A stretch of DNA of 31,319 bases from Bacteroidales bacterium UBA1205 (GTDB lineage Bacteria > Bacteroidota > Bacteroidia > Bacteroidales > WCHB1-69). A program made the position numbers and the translations under genes. Of the stretch, positions 23,872 to 31,319 are shown in pieces. Each line of letters begins with the position of its first letter. The first letter of the stretch is position 1. The notes beneath the pieces were generated by a model. The model was not told the DNA's origin, made no database searches, and saw only the letters and a list, made by a program, of their open reading frames with translations. Where the stretch lies: positions 1 through 31,319 of the forward strand of contig DBXT01000015.1 of NCBI GenBank assembly GCA_002309615.1, written 5' to 3'.

Positions 23872-25047
23872 ATGTTCACGATAGAAAAAACAATTATACC
23901 GCAAGTAAAGCATATTATAGTGGTGGCTTCCGGAAAGGGCGGGGTAGGGAAATCCTTTGTATCGGCTTCTTTAGCTGTGGCCTTGGCCCGCAAAGGTTAT
24001 AAAACAGCTTTGGTGGATGCTGATATTTACGGTCCGTCTATCCCGAAAATGTTCGGTATGGAAGAAGAACAAATAACGGCACACACCGCAGGTGAAAACG
24101 AAATGATGATACCTATGGAAAAATACGGTGTAAAACTTAATTCCATAGGATTCATAGTGGATGCCCGGCAGGCGGTGATATGGAGAGGTCCTTTGGCTGC
24201 CAATATGATGGGACAGCTTTTTACCAAAACCGAATGGGGTGAAACGGATTATATGATTGTGGATTTTCCTCCCGGAACGGGTGATATACAGTTATCAATA
24301 TTGCAACAATATAAAGTAGATGCGGCCATAGTGGTGACCACTCCGCAAATATTGTCTGTTAACGATGCCCGCAAAGGTGCGGATATGTTTTCGGCACAAA
24401 AATTAAATATACCGTTATTGGGGATAGTGGAAAATATGTCATGGTTTGTTCCCCGACAACATGCAGATGAAAAATATTATATTTTCGGTAAAGGCGGAGG
24501 TCAAACTTTGGCGGATGAATTGAACGTACGGTTGCTGTCACAAATACCTTTGGTTCAAGAAGTGGGCATAGCCGCAGAAGAAGGATGCAGCATATTGGAA
24601 CAAGGAAATGAAGTTATTAACAATGTGTTTAACGAACTAACAGATTATGTGATAAATAAACTATCTGATCCTATGTTCGGCAAGCATACGGGAAATGTTA
24701 AAATAGCTGTTCCTGTCAAAGATAATCAAGTGGACAATCATTTTGGACATTGTGACCATTATACTGTTTTTGAAATAGACGACAACAAGAATATAGTAGG
24801 AGAAGAAACCCTGCCCGCCGGAGAAGGATGCGGATGCAAGTCCGGAATAGCTTCCGTTTTGCGTCAAAAAGGAGTGGGTATCATGTTGGCCGGTGATATG
24901 GGAGATGGGGCAAAGAATGTGCTTACTGCCAATGGCATACATGTAGTAAGAGGATGCTCCGGTGATGTACATCAACTGTTGAAAGATTATTTGGCAGGAA
25001 ACATTGTTGACAGCGGCATAGGATGTCATTCCCATGAATGCCATTGA
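23872..25047 (+). CDS. mrp: Mrp/NBP35-type P-loop ATPase fused to a NifX/ORP-like domain
   Basis: The 391-residue protein is a two-domain fusion. Residues 1 to about 265 are an Mrp (ApbC/NBP35) ATPase, with deviant Walker A VASGKGGVGKSFVSASLA, VDADIYGPSIPKMFG, and DYMIVDFPPGTGD. Mrp proteins carry Fe-S clusters to apo-proteins. The usual CPxC pair after ENMS is absent here: the segment reads ENMSWFVPRQHADEKYYIFG. Residues ~275-391 resemble the dinitrogenase FeMo-cofactor/ORP family: VKIAVPVKDNQVDNHFGHCD, then GEGCGCKSGI, and a Cys/His-rich end GIGCHSHECH. There is no N-terminal DUF59. Similar MrpORP fusions are known from Desulfovibrio. Cluster binding by the second domain's cysteines is inferred. 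No nif genes are nearby, so a nitrogen fixation role is unlikely. Confidence 0.88.
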   Translation: MFTIEKTIIPQVKHIIVVASGKGGVGKSFVSASLAVALARKGYKTALVDADIYGPSIPKMFGMEEEQITAHTAGENEMMIPMEKYGVKLNSIGFIVDARQAVIWRGPLAANMMGQLFTKTEWGETDYMIVDFPPGTGDIQLSILQQYKVDAAIVVTTPQILSVNDARKGADMFSAQKLNIPLLGIVENMSWFVPRQHADEKYYIFGKGGGQTLADELNVRLLSQIPLVQEVGIAAEEGCSILEQGNEVINNVFNELTDYVINKLSDPMFGKHTGNVKIAVPVKDNQVDNHFGHCDHYTVFEIDDNKNIVGEETLPAGEGCGCKSGIASVLRQKGVGIMLAGDMGDGAKNVLTANGIHVVRGCSGDVHQLLKDYLAGNIVDSGIGCHSHECH

Positions 25048-25143
25048 AAGCCACGGCAGAAAATGTGTGATAAAAATCGTCCGGTAAATGCTGGAAGAAA
25101 TTAGTTTTTTGCTATTCATCAAAAAGTTTTAGCGGACAGTAAT

Positions 25144-26463
25144 CTATTTAGATATACCTTCAATAACTTCCGACTCAATAACTTCCATTGCAATTGCATA
25201 TTCTTTAAAAGAATTGCATTCGTGCTGTACTTTCACACCCAAAATGTGCATAGTGCCGCCGTAACCGGACAATCTATACGTTTCTGCTTTTTTCTCAATT
25301 TCAGATGGATATATAAAACCGCCATTCTCGGCTTTCGTGCAATGCATATACGAGACCACTTGATATAAATCTTCTCTCCCTACACCTTTGTCCAATCTTT
25401 TGTATTTAGCATCAAGGATGTAATTGTCCTTCCAAAAATCCGGATACAAACGACGGCTGTTTTTGGCAATTGCTTCATCATCTTTGCCATATTCAAACAT
25501 TCTGATTCCGCCTGTATGTTTCTTATTTTCAGGATGTTTAAAATCGCACTTTTTCAAAATAGTATTCAAATATTCTTCCCATAACCATGCACCGTCAAAC
25601 AGAATGCCGTAGATTTTGTCTTTTTCTTGCCCATATTTGATTGATTCGTGGCGAAGGATTTGCAAACAAATCTTCTGCAACTCTGTGTAGGCCGAAAAAT
25701 ATGGATGACGCACTGGACGAAGATTTTGATTGATAACACGTTGACGATCTCTGATACTGTACGTTGGCGTTGCCATAACAATCTGACTTACACCATCTTT
25801 CGTTTCCTTATCATTATTCAAAATAGCCGCACCCTGCTCCTTTGTTCGGATATACTCAATTGTGTGGCGAATCAACTGCGTGAGCTCGTTGTCGTAGGTA
25901 TGTTCGCGCGTAGAATATGCCACTGTGCCGCGGAACGGAATATTCTGCCGGATATGACGGCTCACGTCAATTGGCCCGCGAATATTAGCATCGTTATACT
26001 CAAAACGGCGGTATTTCTTGAAAATGCCCTGCGCCACAGCCTTTTTCAAAAAATGCGGAAACATATATAGCAAAAAATCGAAAATTTGCTCATTGCTGGT
26101 GGCATGTTCAATTTTGAACAAATTGATACTGAACACTTTTTGCAACATATAGTGCAGAAAGTAATCTTCGCCATCGTTCTTTGCGAAGCGAGAACGGATG
26201 TCAATTTGCGTATCGTTCACGCCCACAAAACCCATTATGTTGTTGGTGTTTATCTGATTGTTGTCCAATTCGATGATAACGCCTTCGCCAATATTGTCAC
26301 CGTGATACCCCAGGGCTTGCGGAAAAACAAGTAAATTGGGGTTGTCATCAAGTTTCAGATTGGCGATTTTAATGTCGGCAATCCGTTTGATGTCAACTTT
26401 GGCTGGCAATTCGCTGTCAGTCAGCGTACGCGTTGAATTATCGGTTATCGGAATCCGAATCAT
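25144..26463 (-). CDS. mcrC: McrC-type nuclease subunit of a modification-dependent restriction system
   Basis: McrC supplies the PD-(D/E)xK nuclease and stimulates the McrB motor in type IV restriction of methylated or otherwise modified DNA. The 439 residues have an N-terminal beta-rich domain (about 1-100) for the McrB contact and a central helical part. The nuclease region is at about 285-355: ILFDGAWLWEEYL, then YPDFWKDNYILDAKYK, giving Asp342, Asp351 and Lys353 as the catalytic set. All are present, so the enzyme looks active. Its start lies inside the mcrB end, a 26-base overlap, so the two are coupled as in E. coli McrBC. It is convergent with the mrp gene. Confidence 0.92.
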   Translation of the reverse strand: MIRIPITDNSTRTLTDSELPAKVDIKRIADIKIANLKLDDNPNLLVFPQALGYHGDNIGEGVIIELDNNQINTNNIMGFVGVNDTQIDIRSRFAKNDGEDYFLHYMLQKVFSINLFKIEHATSNEQIFDFLLYMFPHFLKKAVAQGIFKKYRRFEYNDANIRGPIDVSRHIRQNIPFRGTVAYSTREHTYDNELTQLIRHTIEYIRTKEQGAAILNNDKETKDGVSQIVMATPTYSIRDRQRVINQNLRPVRHPYFSAYTELQKICLQILRHESIKYGQEKDKIYGILFDGAWLWEEYLNTILKKCDFKHPENKKHTGGIRMFEYGKDDEAIAKNSRRLYPDFWKDNYILDAKYKRLDKGVGREDLYQVVSYMHCTKAENGGFIYPSEIEKKAETYRLSGYGGTMHILGVKVQHECNSFKEYAIAMEVIESEVIEGISK

Positions 26464-29299
26464 TAGCGGTTGCGTTGATTAGATTATATGCGTTTTCAAA
26501 TTTTTTCATCTTCTCGTCAACATCTTGTGTACCACGCAGATACTCACGCAATAGACCTTCTAAATGATATTTCCAAAGTTGTTCGAAATCACCGTTATAG
26601 TTCTCCAATTTTAAGAAATAACTTGCTCCAATGTGATATGCCGAAGATAACCCGTCAATCTTCTCTATTTCATCATTCAGGCTGTTCATTCTCTCAATAG
26701 CTTCGTCCTTCCACTCCATTCCATCAAACATTCCTGTGTTTTCACCAGCCTTAACCTCGACAAACGCAAACCGACGACGGAAAGCAAAATCCATACTCTC
26801 GACGCTTCGGTCGATATCGTTCATTGTGCCAATTATATAAACATTTTCGGGGACGAAGAAGTGTCCCAAATTCTTACCTTTTTCACCTAAAGCTTCATCA
26901 AAATCGTTTGGTTCAGTTTCCATATTGGCATATTGGGTTTGAACCTTACCTTTTATACCACGATAGCCTGGGTCGATTGAAAAAAACAACTCCCCAAAAA
27001 TTTTTGAAATTTCACCACGGTTGATTTCGTCAATAATGAAGACATAATTCTTCTTTTCAATCTTGATTGGCCTTTCTATTTGTATAGTTGGATTTTGTTC
27101 GTACATTAAGTGTAAAACTGCCCAATATGCAGATTCATGACAACCACCAATAGTTCTCTTTACAGCTTCACTAATATTAGATATTTCCTCAAGAGATTTT
27201 TTGTCAGGATACTGTTTAGATAATTTCAATATACGTTTTAAAGATACCGTATGTGGTGTTGTTGAATTTGGACTCTTAAGTATGATGTTATTAAAATTAG
27301 ACACCTTCTCAACCTGCAACGTTTTCCCTTCAGTTTTTAATGGAATATTAATTATTTCTTCGCTTTCTATCTTTGATAATAATTGTTCGTATAGTTTTTC
27401 TACAGAATACTCTTGTGAAAGAACGATTTCACCCTTTTGACTATTTTCAAAATTGTCTAACGCTTTTACGCAAAACTCTTTGAAAACACCGTCTTTACGT
27501 TCAAATCCAACTGCTCCACTTTCGTCTTGCAACGGACGCAAACCTTCAACAAAGTCGGTGTAGTCGTACGACGGATGGAATTGGACGAAACCGATTTCAT
27601 TGTCCGAGCAACCCATTGCCTGTGCAATTTGTTTTGCCAAATAGGTTTTGCCTGTGCCTGGGGCTCCAGTCAGGATTAAGTTGCGGTTTGTTTTCAATAA
27701 TTTAATATATTCTTGAATTTTAACATTTTGCATAATAGATTCGTTTTGATCATTATCAATTCCTAAAAGTTTTTTGATGTTTGCCGCTTCGGCTCCTTTA
27801 ATCAAATGAAAGAATAGTGAATTACTTGTAGTTGTTTCTTTTATAGGTTCTGGCAATAGTGGCAGGTGCCATTTAACTTTTCTTTGTATAGGATTGTTGT
27901 CGGTCGACACAAATTGGCAATCAGAAGTAAACCGTCCCCATCCATACAACAAATGATTTTGTTTGCTGTTCTCCTTGACTGTTTCAAACACAACAACAAT
28001 GTCGTTTGGTTTAACTTCGTGCATAAATTGCCAATACATATTTGGCATAGCGACATCGGTATTCCCTACTATTTTTTGATATTCATCACGCAAATCTTCC
28101 TTCGTTTCAATAGATTCGAAATTCAACTTTCCTTGTGCGGAATTGCCCATTTTCAAAATATTTGTTGAAAAAACATCAGAGCCATCATTCCAAATTTCAT
28201 TTTTATTCCACATCCAAAGCCTATCGGTTTGCATCTGCTCTTTTATGTAATTGATGATTTTAACATCCTTGCATTCTTGAATGGTCCTTTGATATTGCCC
28301 GTATGTTTTTCCTTCAAAATCTTTTTTCGCAGTGCTAAAATAATTGACACTACATATTATTCTTGTTTTTCCGCTTTCTGTTATTTCTTTTTTGTTTATA
28401 ACTGAAGCAAGAGCAGAAATACGCAAACAGGGCAAATCGTGGTTTGTTCCTTTTGTAAATGTTGATTTTAAAATCAATATATCACCTACACTTATTTTTT
28501 GTGCATATTCTATCTGCTTCTTGTCTTTCACATCGTCAAATCTGCCTTCCCAAACATTTTCGTTGATAAACCGTTCAAGTTGCGGCTCATTTCCACTAAA
28601 ATTATGACCAGCGCACCAATAATTTGCTTTTTCTGTTTTCACGCTTACAAAAGCATCGTATGATAATTCCGCAGGTGTTTTTTTATCCATTTTTGCCTTT
28701 ATATCATCAAGTAAAGCAATATAGTTAGATGATGTTATTTCTTTGTCAGAGAATATTGAAACACTATTCTTTAACAAAAACAGTCTGCTTTTTTCATCAA
28801 GTGGCATATATTGGTTTGGTCTTATCCAAAACAGTCCAATGGTGATATTCCACTTAATTCCATTTGTATTTTGAAGTCTGTCAAAAAAGTCAGCAAAAGT
28901 TTTTTCATCGTCAGTTAATGCCGCTTCATATAAATTCCACAAATAAGGAATTTGTATGTCAGCAGAGTTTCTCCAATAAAATGTTGATTGTTGTGCGTTT
29001 AATACTGGTATACCATCAAAGTCAACAGGTAAATCTGCTTTAATGCCAAAACAATTCTTGAAATGAGACAAGATAATTCTTCGATTATTATCGGTGTTCC
29101 CTCGGTTAAATATTGCAAACACAGAAAAAGGGTCAATGTCCGAGACATCGCTTTTGTCGTCATTATGAATGTAATCAACATATTTCCTATCTAATGAATA
29201 TACTATCTTGACAAGTTCGTCTCGTCTGCTCTTGTATTCAAGTAATTTGCTTGCTAATTCCTCATAAAATGGAATCCAAGTAAAATTATCGTTTCCCAT
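26438..29299 (-). CDS. mcrB: McrB-type AAA+ GTPase/ATPase with PUA/EVE-like N-terminal modules
   Basis: At 953 residues this is about twice the size of E. coli McrB (459). Residues 1-210 form a helical region with FSVFAIFNRGNTD, DFDGIPVLNAQQSTFYW and IGLFWIRPNQYMPLD, seen in many long McrB proteins. About 225-350 looks like an EVE/PUA module (NYWCAGHNFSGNEP, ENVWEGRF, ISVGDILILKSTF). A second module at about 395-480 has MYWQFMHEVKPNDIVVVF and LLYGWGRF. The motor follows: Walker A GAPGTGKT at 545-552, Walker B VFIIDEIN at 753-760, the McrB-type sensor GTMNDIDRS at 824-832 and RRRF at 841-844. EVE-type domains are known to read modified bases, so the N-terminal part probably selects modified DNA; which modification is unknown. 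Nothing is truncated. It has its own promoter box about 135 bases upstream. Confidence 0.88.
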   Translation of the reverse strand: MGNDNFTWIPFYEELASKLLEYKSRRDELVKIVYSLDRKYVDYIHNDDKSDVSDIDPFSVFAIFNRGNTDNNRRIILSHFKNCFGIKADLPVDFDGIPVLNAQQSTFYWRNSADIQIPYLWNLYEAALTDDEKTFADFFDRLQNTNGIKWNITIGLFWIRPNQYMPLDEKSRLFLLKNSVSIFSDKEITSSNYIALLDDIKAKMDKKTPAELSYDAFVSVKTEKANYWCAGHNFSGNEPQLERFINENVWEGRFDDVKDKKQIEYAQKISVGDILILKSTFTKGTNHDLPCLRISALASVINKKEITESGKTRIICSVNYFSTAKKDFEGKTYGQYQRTIQECKDVKIINYIKEQMQTDRLWMWNKNEIWNDGSDVFSTNILKMGNSAQGKLNFESIETKEDLRDEYQKIVGNTDVAMPNMYWQFMHEVKPNDIVVVFETVKENSKQNHLLYGWGRFTSDCQFVSTDNNPIQRKVKWHLPLLPEPIKETTTSNSLFFHLIKGAEAANIKKLLGIDNDQNESIMQNVKIQEYIKLLKTNRNLILTGAPGTGKTYLAKQIAQAMGCSDNEIGFVQFHPSYDYTDFVEGLRPLQDESGAVGFERKDGVFKEFCVKALDNFENSQKGEIVLSQEYSVEKLYEQLLSKIESEEIINIPLKTEGKTLQVEKVSNFNNIILKSPNSTTPHTVSLKRILKLSKQYPDKKSLEEISNISEAVKRTIGGCHESAYWAVLHLMYEQNPTIQIERPIKIEKKNYVFIIDEINRGEISKIFGELFFSIDPGYRGIKGKVQTQYANMETEPNDFDEALGEKGKNLGHFFVPENVYIIGTMNDIDRSVESMDFAFRRRFAFVEVKAGENTGMFDGMEWKDEAIERMNSLNDEIEKIDGLSSAYHIGASYFLKLENYNGDFEQLWKYHLEGLLREYLRGTQDVDEKMKKFENAYNLINATANDSDSDNR

Positions 29300-29433
29300 A
29301 TTTTTGTATTAAAACATTTTCAAATCTAACAAAAACCTTCTCTTCTTCAAATACTCAAAACAACTACGAACGAATCATGCGTTCATCTATGGCATTGAGT
29401 TTTTGCAACCTTTTGGGCATGAAGTTGAATCTG

Positions 29434-29441
29434 CAAAAGTA
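29434..29441 (-). promoter_or_regulatory. Bacteroidetes -7 box for mcrBC
   Basis: Minus-strand TACTTTTG fits TAnnTTTG. The resulting leader to the mcrB ATG would be about 130 bases. The leader holds only a weak hairpin (GAACG/CGTTC near 29370-29386). Confidence 0.55.
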
Positions 29442-29490
29442 ATAAAATTTTTGAAAAAAACTATTTTTTAGAAAAAAAATCTTCCCTATT

Positions 29491-30828
29491 CTACTTGGTA
29501 TATTGCAGGTAGCGTTTTACAGCCATCATATAGGCGATTTTTTGATCGTTCTGTTGGTCAAGCGACTGCTGATAAATGGTTTGTGCCTCTAACAAATCAC
29601 TCAAGCTGACCAGTCCCGCCTGATAATTTTTTTGGGAGAGAGCAAGGTTTTCCCGTGCATTTTCCACGGCAGCGTTTGCCAATAGGAGCTGGGCGTGGCT
29701 TTCTTGCAGTTGGTTCCATGCCTGCCGGGTTTGCAGTTGCAATTTTTGGGTCAAATCCCTGCGGTTGTTTTCCGCCATTTGCAAGGCAATAGACTGTTGT
29801 TTGATTTTATGACTGTTCTCCCACCAATCCGTTATGGGTACTTGAAGGGTGGCGAACAGCAATCCGTTGAAGGTGTTTTTTTCAAACAAATTGCCATAGC
29901 CATAACTGGCGCCCAAGGCAATTTGAGGCAAGGTTTTCCCCACGGTCATTTTCTTTTGCAGCTTTTCCGCTTCCACACTCAAATTCAGCAGTTTTGCTTC
30001 CGAGCGGTTATCGACAGCTTGCTCTGTCGGCCGGAAATATTGCGAAGGCTCCATAAAAATTGTCGGCAAAGTATCCGCCAACAAAAGCGTATCGGAATAT
30101 TGCAGGCCTGTCAATTGGCACAAAGCCATGGTTGCCAAACGAATGCCGTTTTCCACCTTTAGGTTGTTGCTGTTCAATTCATTTTGTTTAAGTTGCACTT
30201 TCAAAATATTGTTGGAAGTGGTCAACCCCGCATGCACCGCCCCGCAAACATCCCTGTAGAGGGTATCCAACAATTCTTTGGCCGTTTGTATGGTTTTGCG
30301 TTTTTCCTGCAGCGACACCACCAGCCAATAACTTTCTTCCACTTGCAACAGCAAATCCCGTTCTACAATTTCCGCCTTATATTGAGAGGCTTCCACCCCC
30401 ATTTGTGCCAGACGGTTGCCGTTGACGATTTGTCCGCCGGCAAAAAGCGGCTGCACAGCCGTCACTCCCGCCACCGTGCCGTAATGAAACAGTGACATGC
30501 TCTTATCCAAGCCGAGGGCTTCACCGTATTCCGCATACAGAACGTTGAGCAGATCACGGGCATGGGCGTTGCCGATATCGTCTATGGAAAACTCCACCAG
30601 GGGACGAAGGGCATGAAACGATGCCGCCTCGGCGGATATTTTGGGAAAATATTTTGTCAGGGCTTGTTTTTTCACCTGCTGTGCGGACTGTATCTCCAAT
30701 TGGGCATTCTGCAAGGCCGCATTGTTTTGCATGGCCAATGCCAAACACGAATCCAAAGTGACGGTTTGTGCCGATATGCGGCAAAATAGAAATACTACAA
30801 TGGTTGCCAACAGATTGTACCGTTTCAT
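29491..30828 (-). CDS. TolC-family outer membrane efflux protein
   Basis: The 445-residue protein starts MKRYNLLATIVVFLFCRISA, a signal peptide with cleavage probably before QTVTLD. Two similar long coiled-coil repeats follow, the mark of the TolC/OEP fold: SCLALAMQNNAALQNAQLEI opens the first, and a second begins around NRSEAKLLNLSVEAEKLQKK. ENLALSQKNYQAGLVSLSDL and LEAQTIYQQ are typical of the second hairpin. It would form the outer membrane duct of a tripartite pump. Its ATG overlaps the stop of the RND gene by four bases, so it belongs to that pump. The DNA is visibly GC-richer than the rest of the window. It ends before the mcrBC promoter. Confidence 0.9.
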   Translation of the reverse strand: MKRYNLLATIVVFLFCRISAQTVTLDSCLALAMQNNAALQNAQLEIQSAQQVKKQALTKYFPKISAEAASFHALRPLVEFSIDDIGNAHARDLLNVLYAEYGEALGLDKSMSLFHYGTVAGVTAVQPLFAGGQIVNGNRLAQMGVEASQYKAEIVERDLLLQVEESYWLVVSLQEKRKTIQTAKELLDTLYRDVCGAVHAGLTTSNNILKVQLKQNELNSNNLKVENGIRLATMALCQLTGLQYSDTLLLADTLPTIFMEPSQYFRPTEQAVDNRSEAKLLNLSVEAEKLQKKMTVGKTLPQIALGASYGYGNLFEKNTFNGLLFATLQVPITDWWENSHKIKQQSIALQMAENNRRDLTQKLQLQTRQAWNQLQESHAQLLLANAAVENARENLALSQKNYQAGLVSLSDLLEAQTIYQQSLDQQNDQKIAYMMAVKRYLQYTK

Positions 30829-31319
30829 TCTTCCCCCTTTCTTCTATATATCTGCCAATATGTAACCGGCATCACACTCAACACTATCACCAGCGACAGC
30901 ACCACGCCGAAGCAGATAACCACACCCATCGGCATCCAGAGAGGATTGTGGCTGATTATCATCGGCAAAACTCCCAAGGCGGTGGTGGCGGATGTCAAAA
31001 ATATGGGCCGCATACGCCTGCTGCCGGCTTCCATGGCGGCGGCTTTGGCGGTAAAACCTTTTTTGAACCGCAATTCTTCCGCATATTCATACATAATGAT
31101 GCCATTACGGACAATAATGCCTATCAAACTGACCACTCCCAACACCGATGTCATGCCAAAATCCAAGCCGAACAGCCATTCCCCGAAAAATGCCCCGAAC
31201 AAACACAGCATACTTGCTGCCAAAGTCAAGGTGGCAATATCTAACTTTTTGAAATACAATACTAAAAAGAAAAACAACACAACCACGGCAGCAATAAAAC
31301 TCAATAAAATTTGCGGCAC
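30825..31319 (-). CDS. RND efflux transporter (AcrB/MexB family), C-terminal part
   Basis: Only the last ~164 residues are inside the window; the start lies beyond the right edge. They hold the final helices of an RND pump: FGMTSVLGVVSLIGIIVRNGIIMYEYAEELR (in parts), then AGSRRMRPIFLTSATTALGVLPMI, and a closing VVLSLVIVLSVMPVTYW. These are family-diagnostic for the AcrB-type permease that exports drugs or other toxic compounds with a periplasmic adaptor and TolC. The tail RRKGEE overlaps the start of the TolC gene. The adaptor (MFP) is not seen and would be upstream, outside the window. Substrate unknown. Confidence 0.9.
   Translation of the reverse strand: MPQILLSFIAAVVVLFFFLVLYFKKLDIATLTLAASMLCLFGAFFGEWLFGLDFGMTSVLGVVSLIGIIVRNGIIMYEYAEELRFKKGFTAKAAAMEAGSRRMRPIFLTSATTALGVLPMIISHNPLWMPMGVVICFGVVLSLVIVLSVMPVTYWQIYRRKGEE

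Noticed and set aside
23872..25047. Nitrogen-fixation role suggested by the NifX-like domain
   Set aside because: No nif genes are present in the window and the fusion partner is an Mrp ATPase, so the ORP-type interpretation fits better.
30554..31244. Plus-strand open frames opposite the TolC and RND genes, including a His/Gln-rich 158-codon frame
   Set aside because: They run through well-supported minus-strand genes; the odd composition arises from reading the reverse of GC-richer coding DNA.

Overview
The window looks like chromosomal DNA from an AT-rich member of the Bacteroidetes, probably an anaerobic Bacteroidales. Three things suggest this. First, promoters of the Bacteroidetes sigma-ABfr type (-7 box TAnnTTTG) recur in front of genes and the tRNA, at about 1738, 3826(-), 3915, 7114, 8466, 14057(-), 14372, 16329, 18552, 18828, 22470 and 29434(-). 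Second, several proteins have forms I associate with this phylum, such as YbeY ending HLCGYKDK and an Mrp without the usual CxxC. Third, the order ATPase-ybeY-mnmG is the one I recall from Bacteroides-type genomes. I could not run any search, so the placement is inference.

Layout, left to right. 1-1299: the 3' part of a membrane-anchored HdrD-like iron-sulfur electron-transfer protein. 1300-1780: a very AT-rich gap. 1781-3797: nadA (NAD synthesis) convergent with mnmA (tRNA 2-thiolation). 3959-6763: an operon of an RsbW-like ATPase, ybeY and mnmG. mnmG is bracketed by two near-consensus ParB (parS) palindromes. 7145-8419: a U32-family protein of TrhP type, so mnmA, mnmG and trhP together form a tRNA wobble-uridine modification group. 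8504-9591: ssb and a DUF2461 gene. On the minus strand, 13996 down to 9601: purH-mreB, a strong terminator, then ccsA and a helix-hairpin-helix membrane protein.

14100-16310 is an accessory pocket. It holds a hairpin-rich possible small RNA or purH attenuator, three tandem and apparently paralogous exported proteins (two lipoproteins and one with a signal peptide) of no family I recognise, and a decayed IS3-type orfA fragment. 16356-18475: an envelope-flavoured operon gmk-GT2-acyltransferase-yidD, followed by tRNA-Asp with its own promoter and a UUCG terminator. 18858-21933: an operon of UDP-glucuronate decarboxylase, a glycosyltransferase and a GT9 heptosyltransferase-like protein, fitting assembly of a xylose-containing surface glycan. 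21934-22521 contains a decayed GlsB/YeaQ-type gene. 22522-25047: a Cys/Met-metabolism PLP enzyme and an Mrp ATPase fused to a NifX/ORP-like domain.

The right end carries a type IV (modification-dependent) restriction pair, mcrB-mcrC. The McrB has a long N-terminal region with two PUA/EVE-like modules. Last come a TolC-type outer membrane protein and the C-terminus of an RND efflux pump, in visibly GC-richer DNA. No CRISPR array, integrase or complete insertion sequence was seen. The least explained items are the three-gene exported family, the two parS-like sites around mnmG, and the structured RNA candidate upstream of purH.
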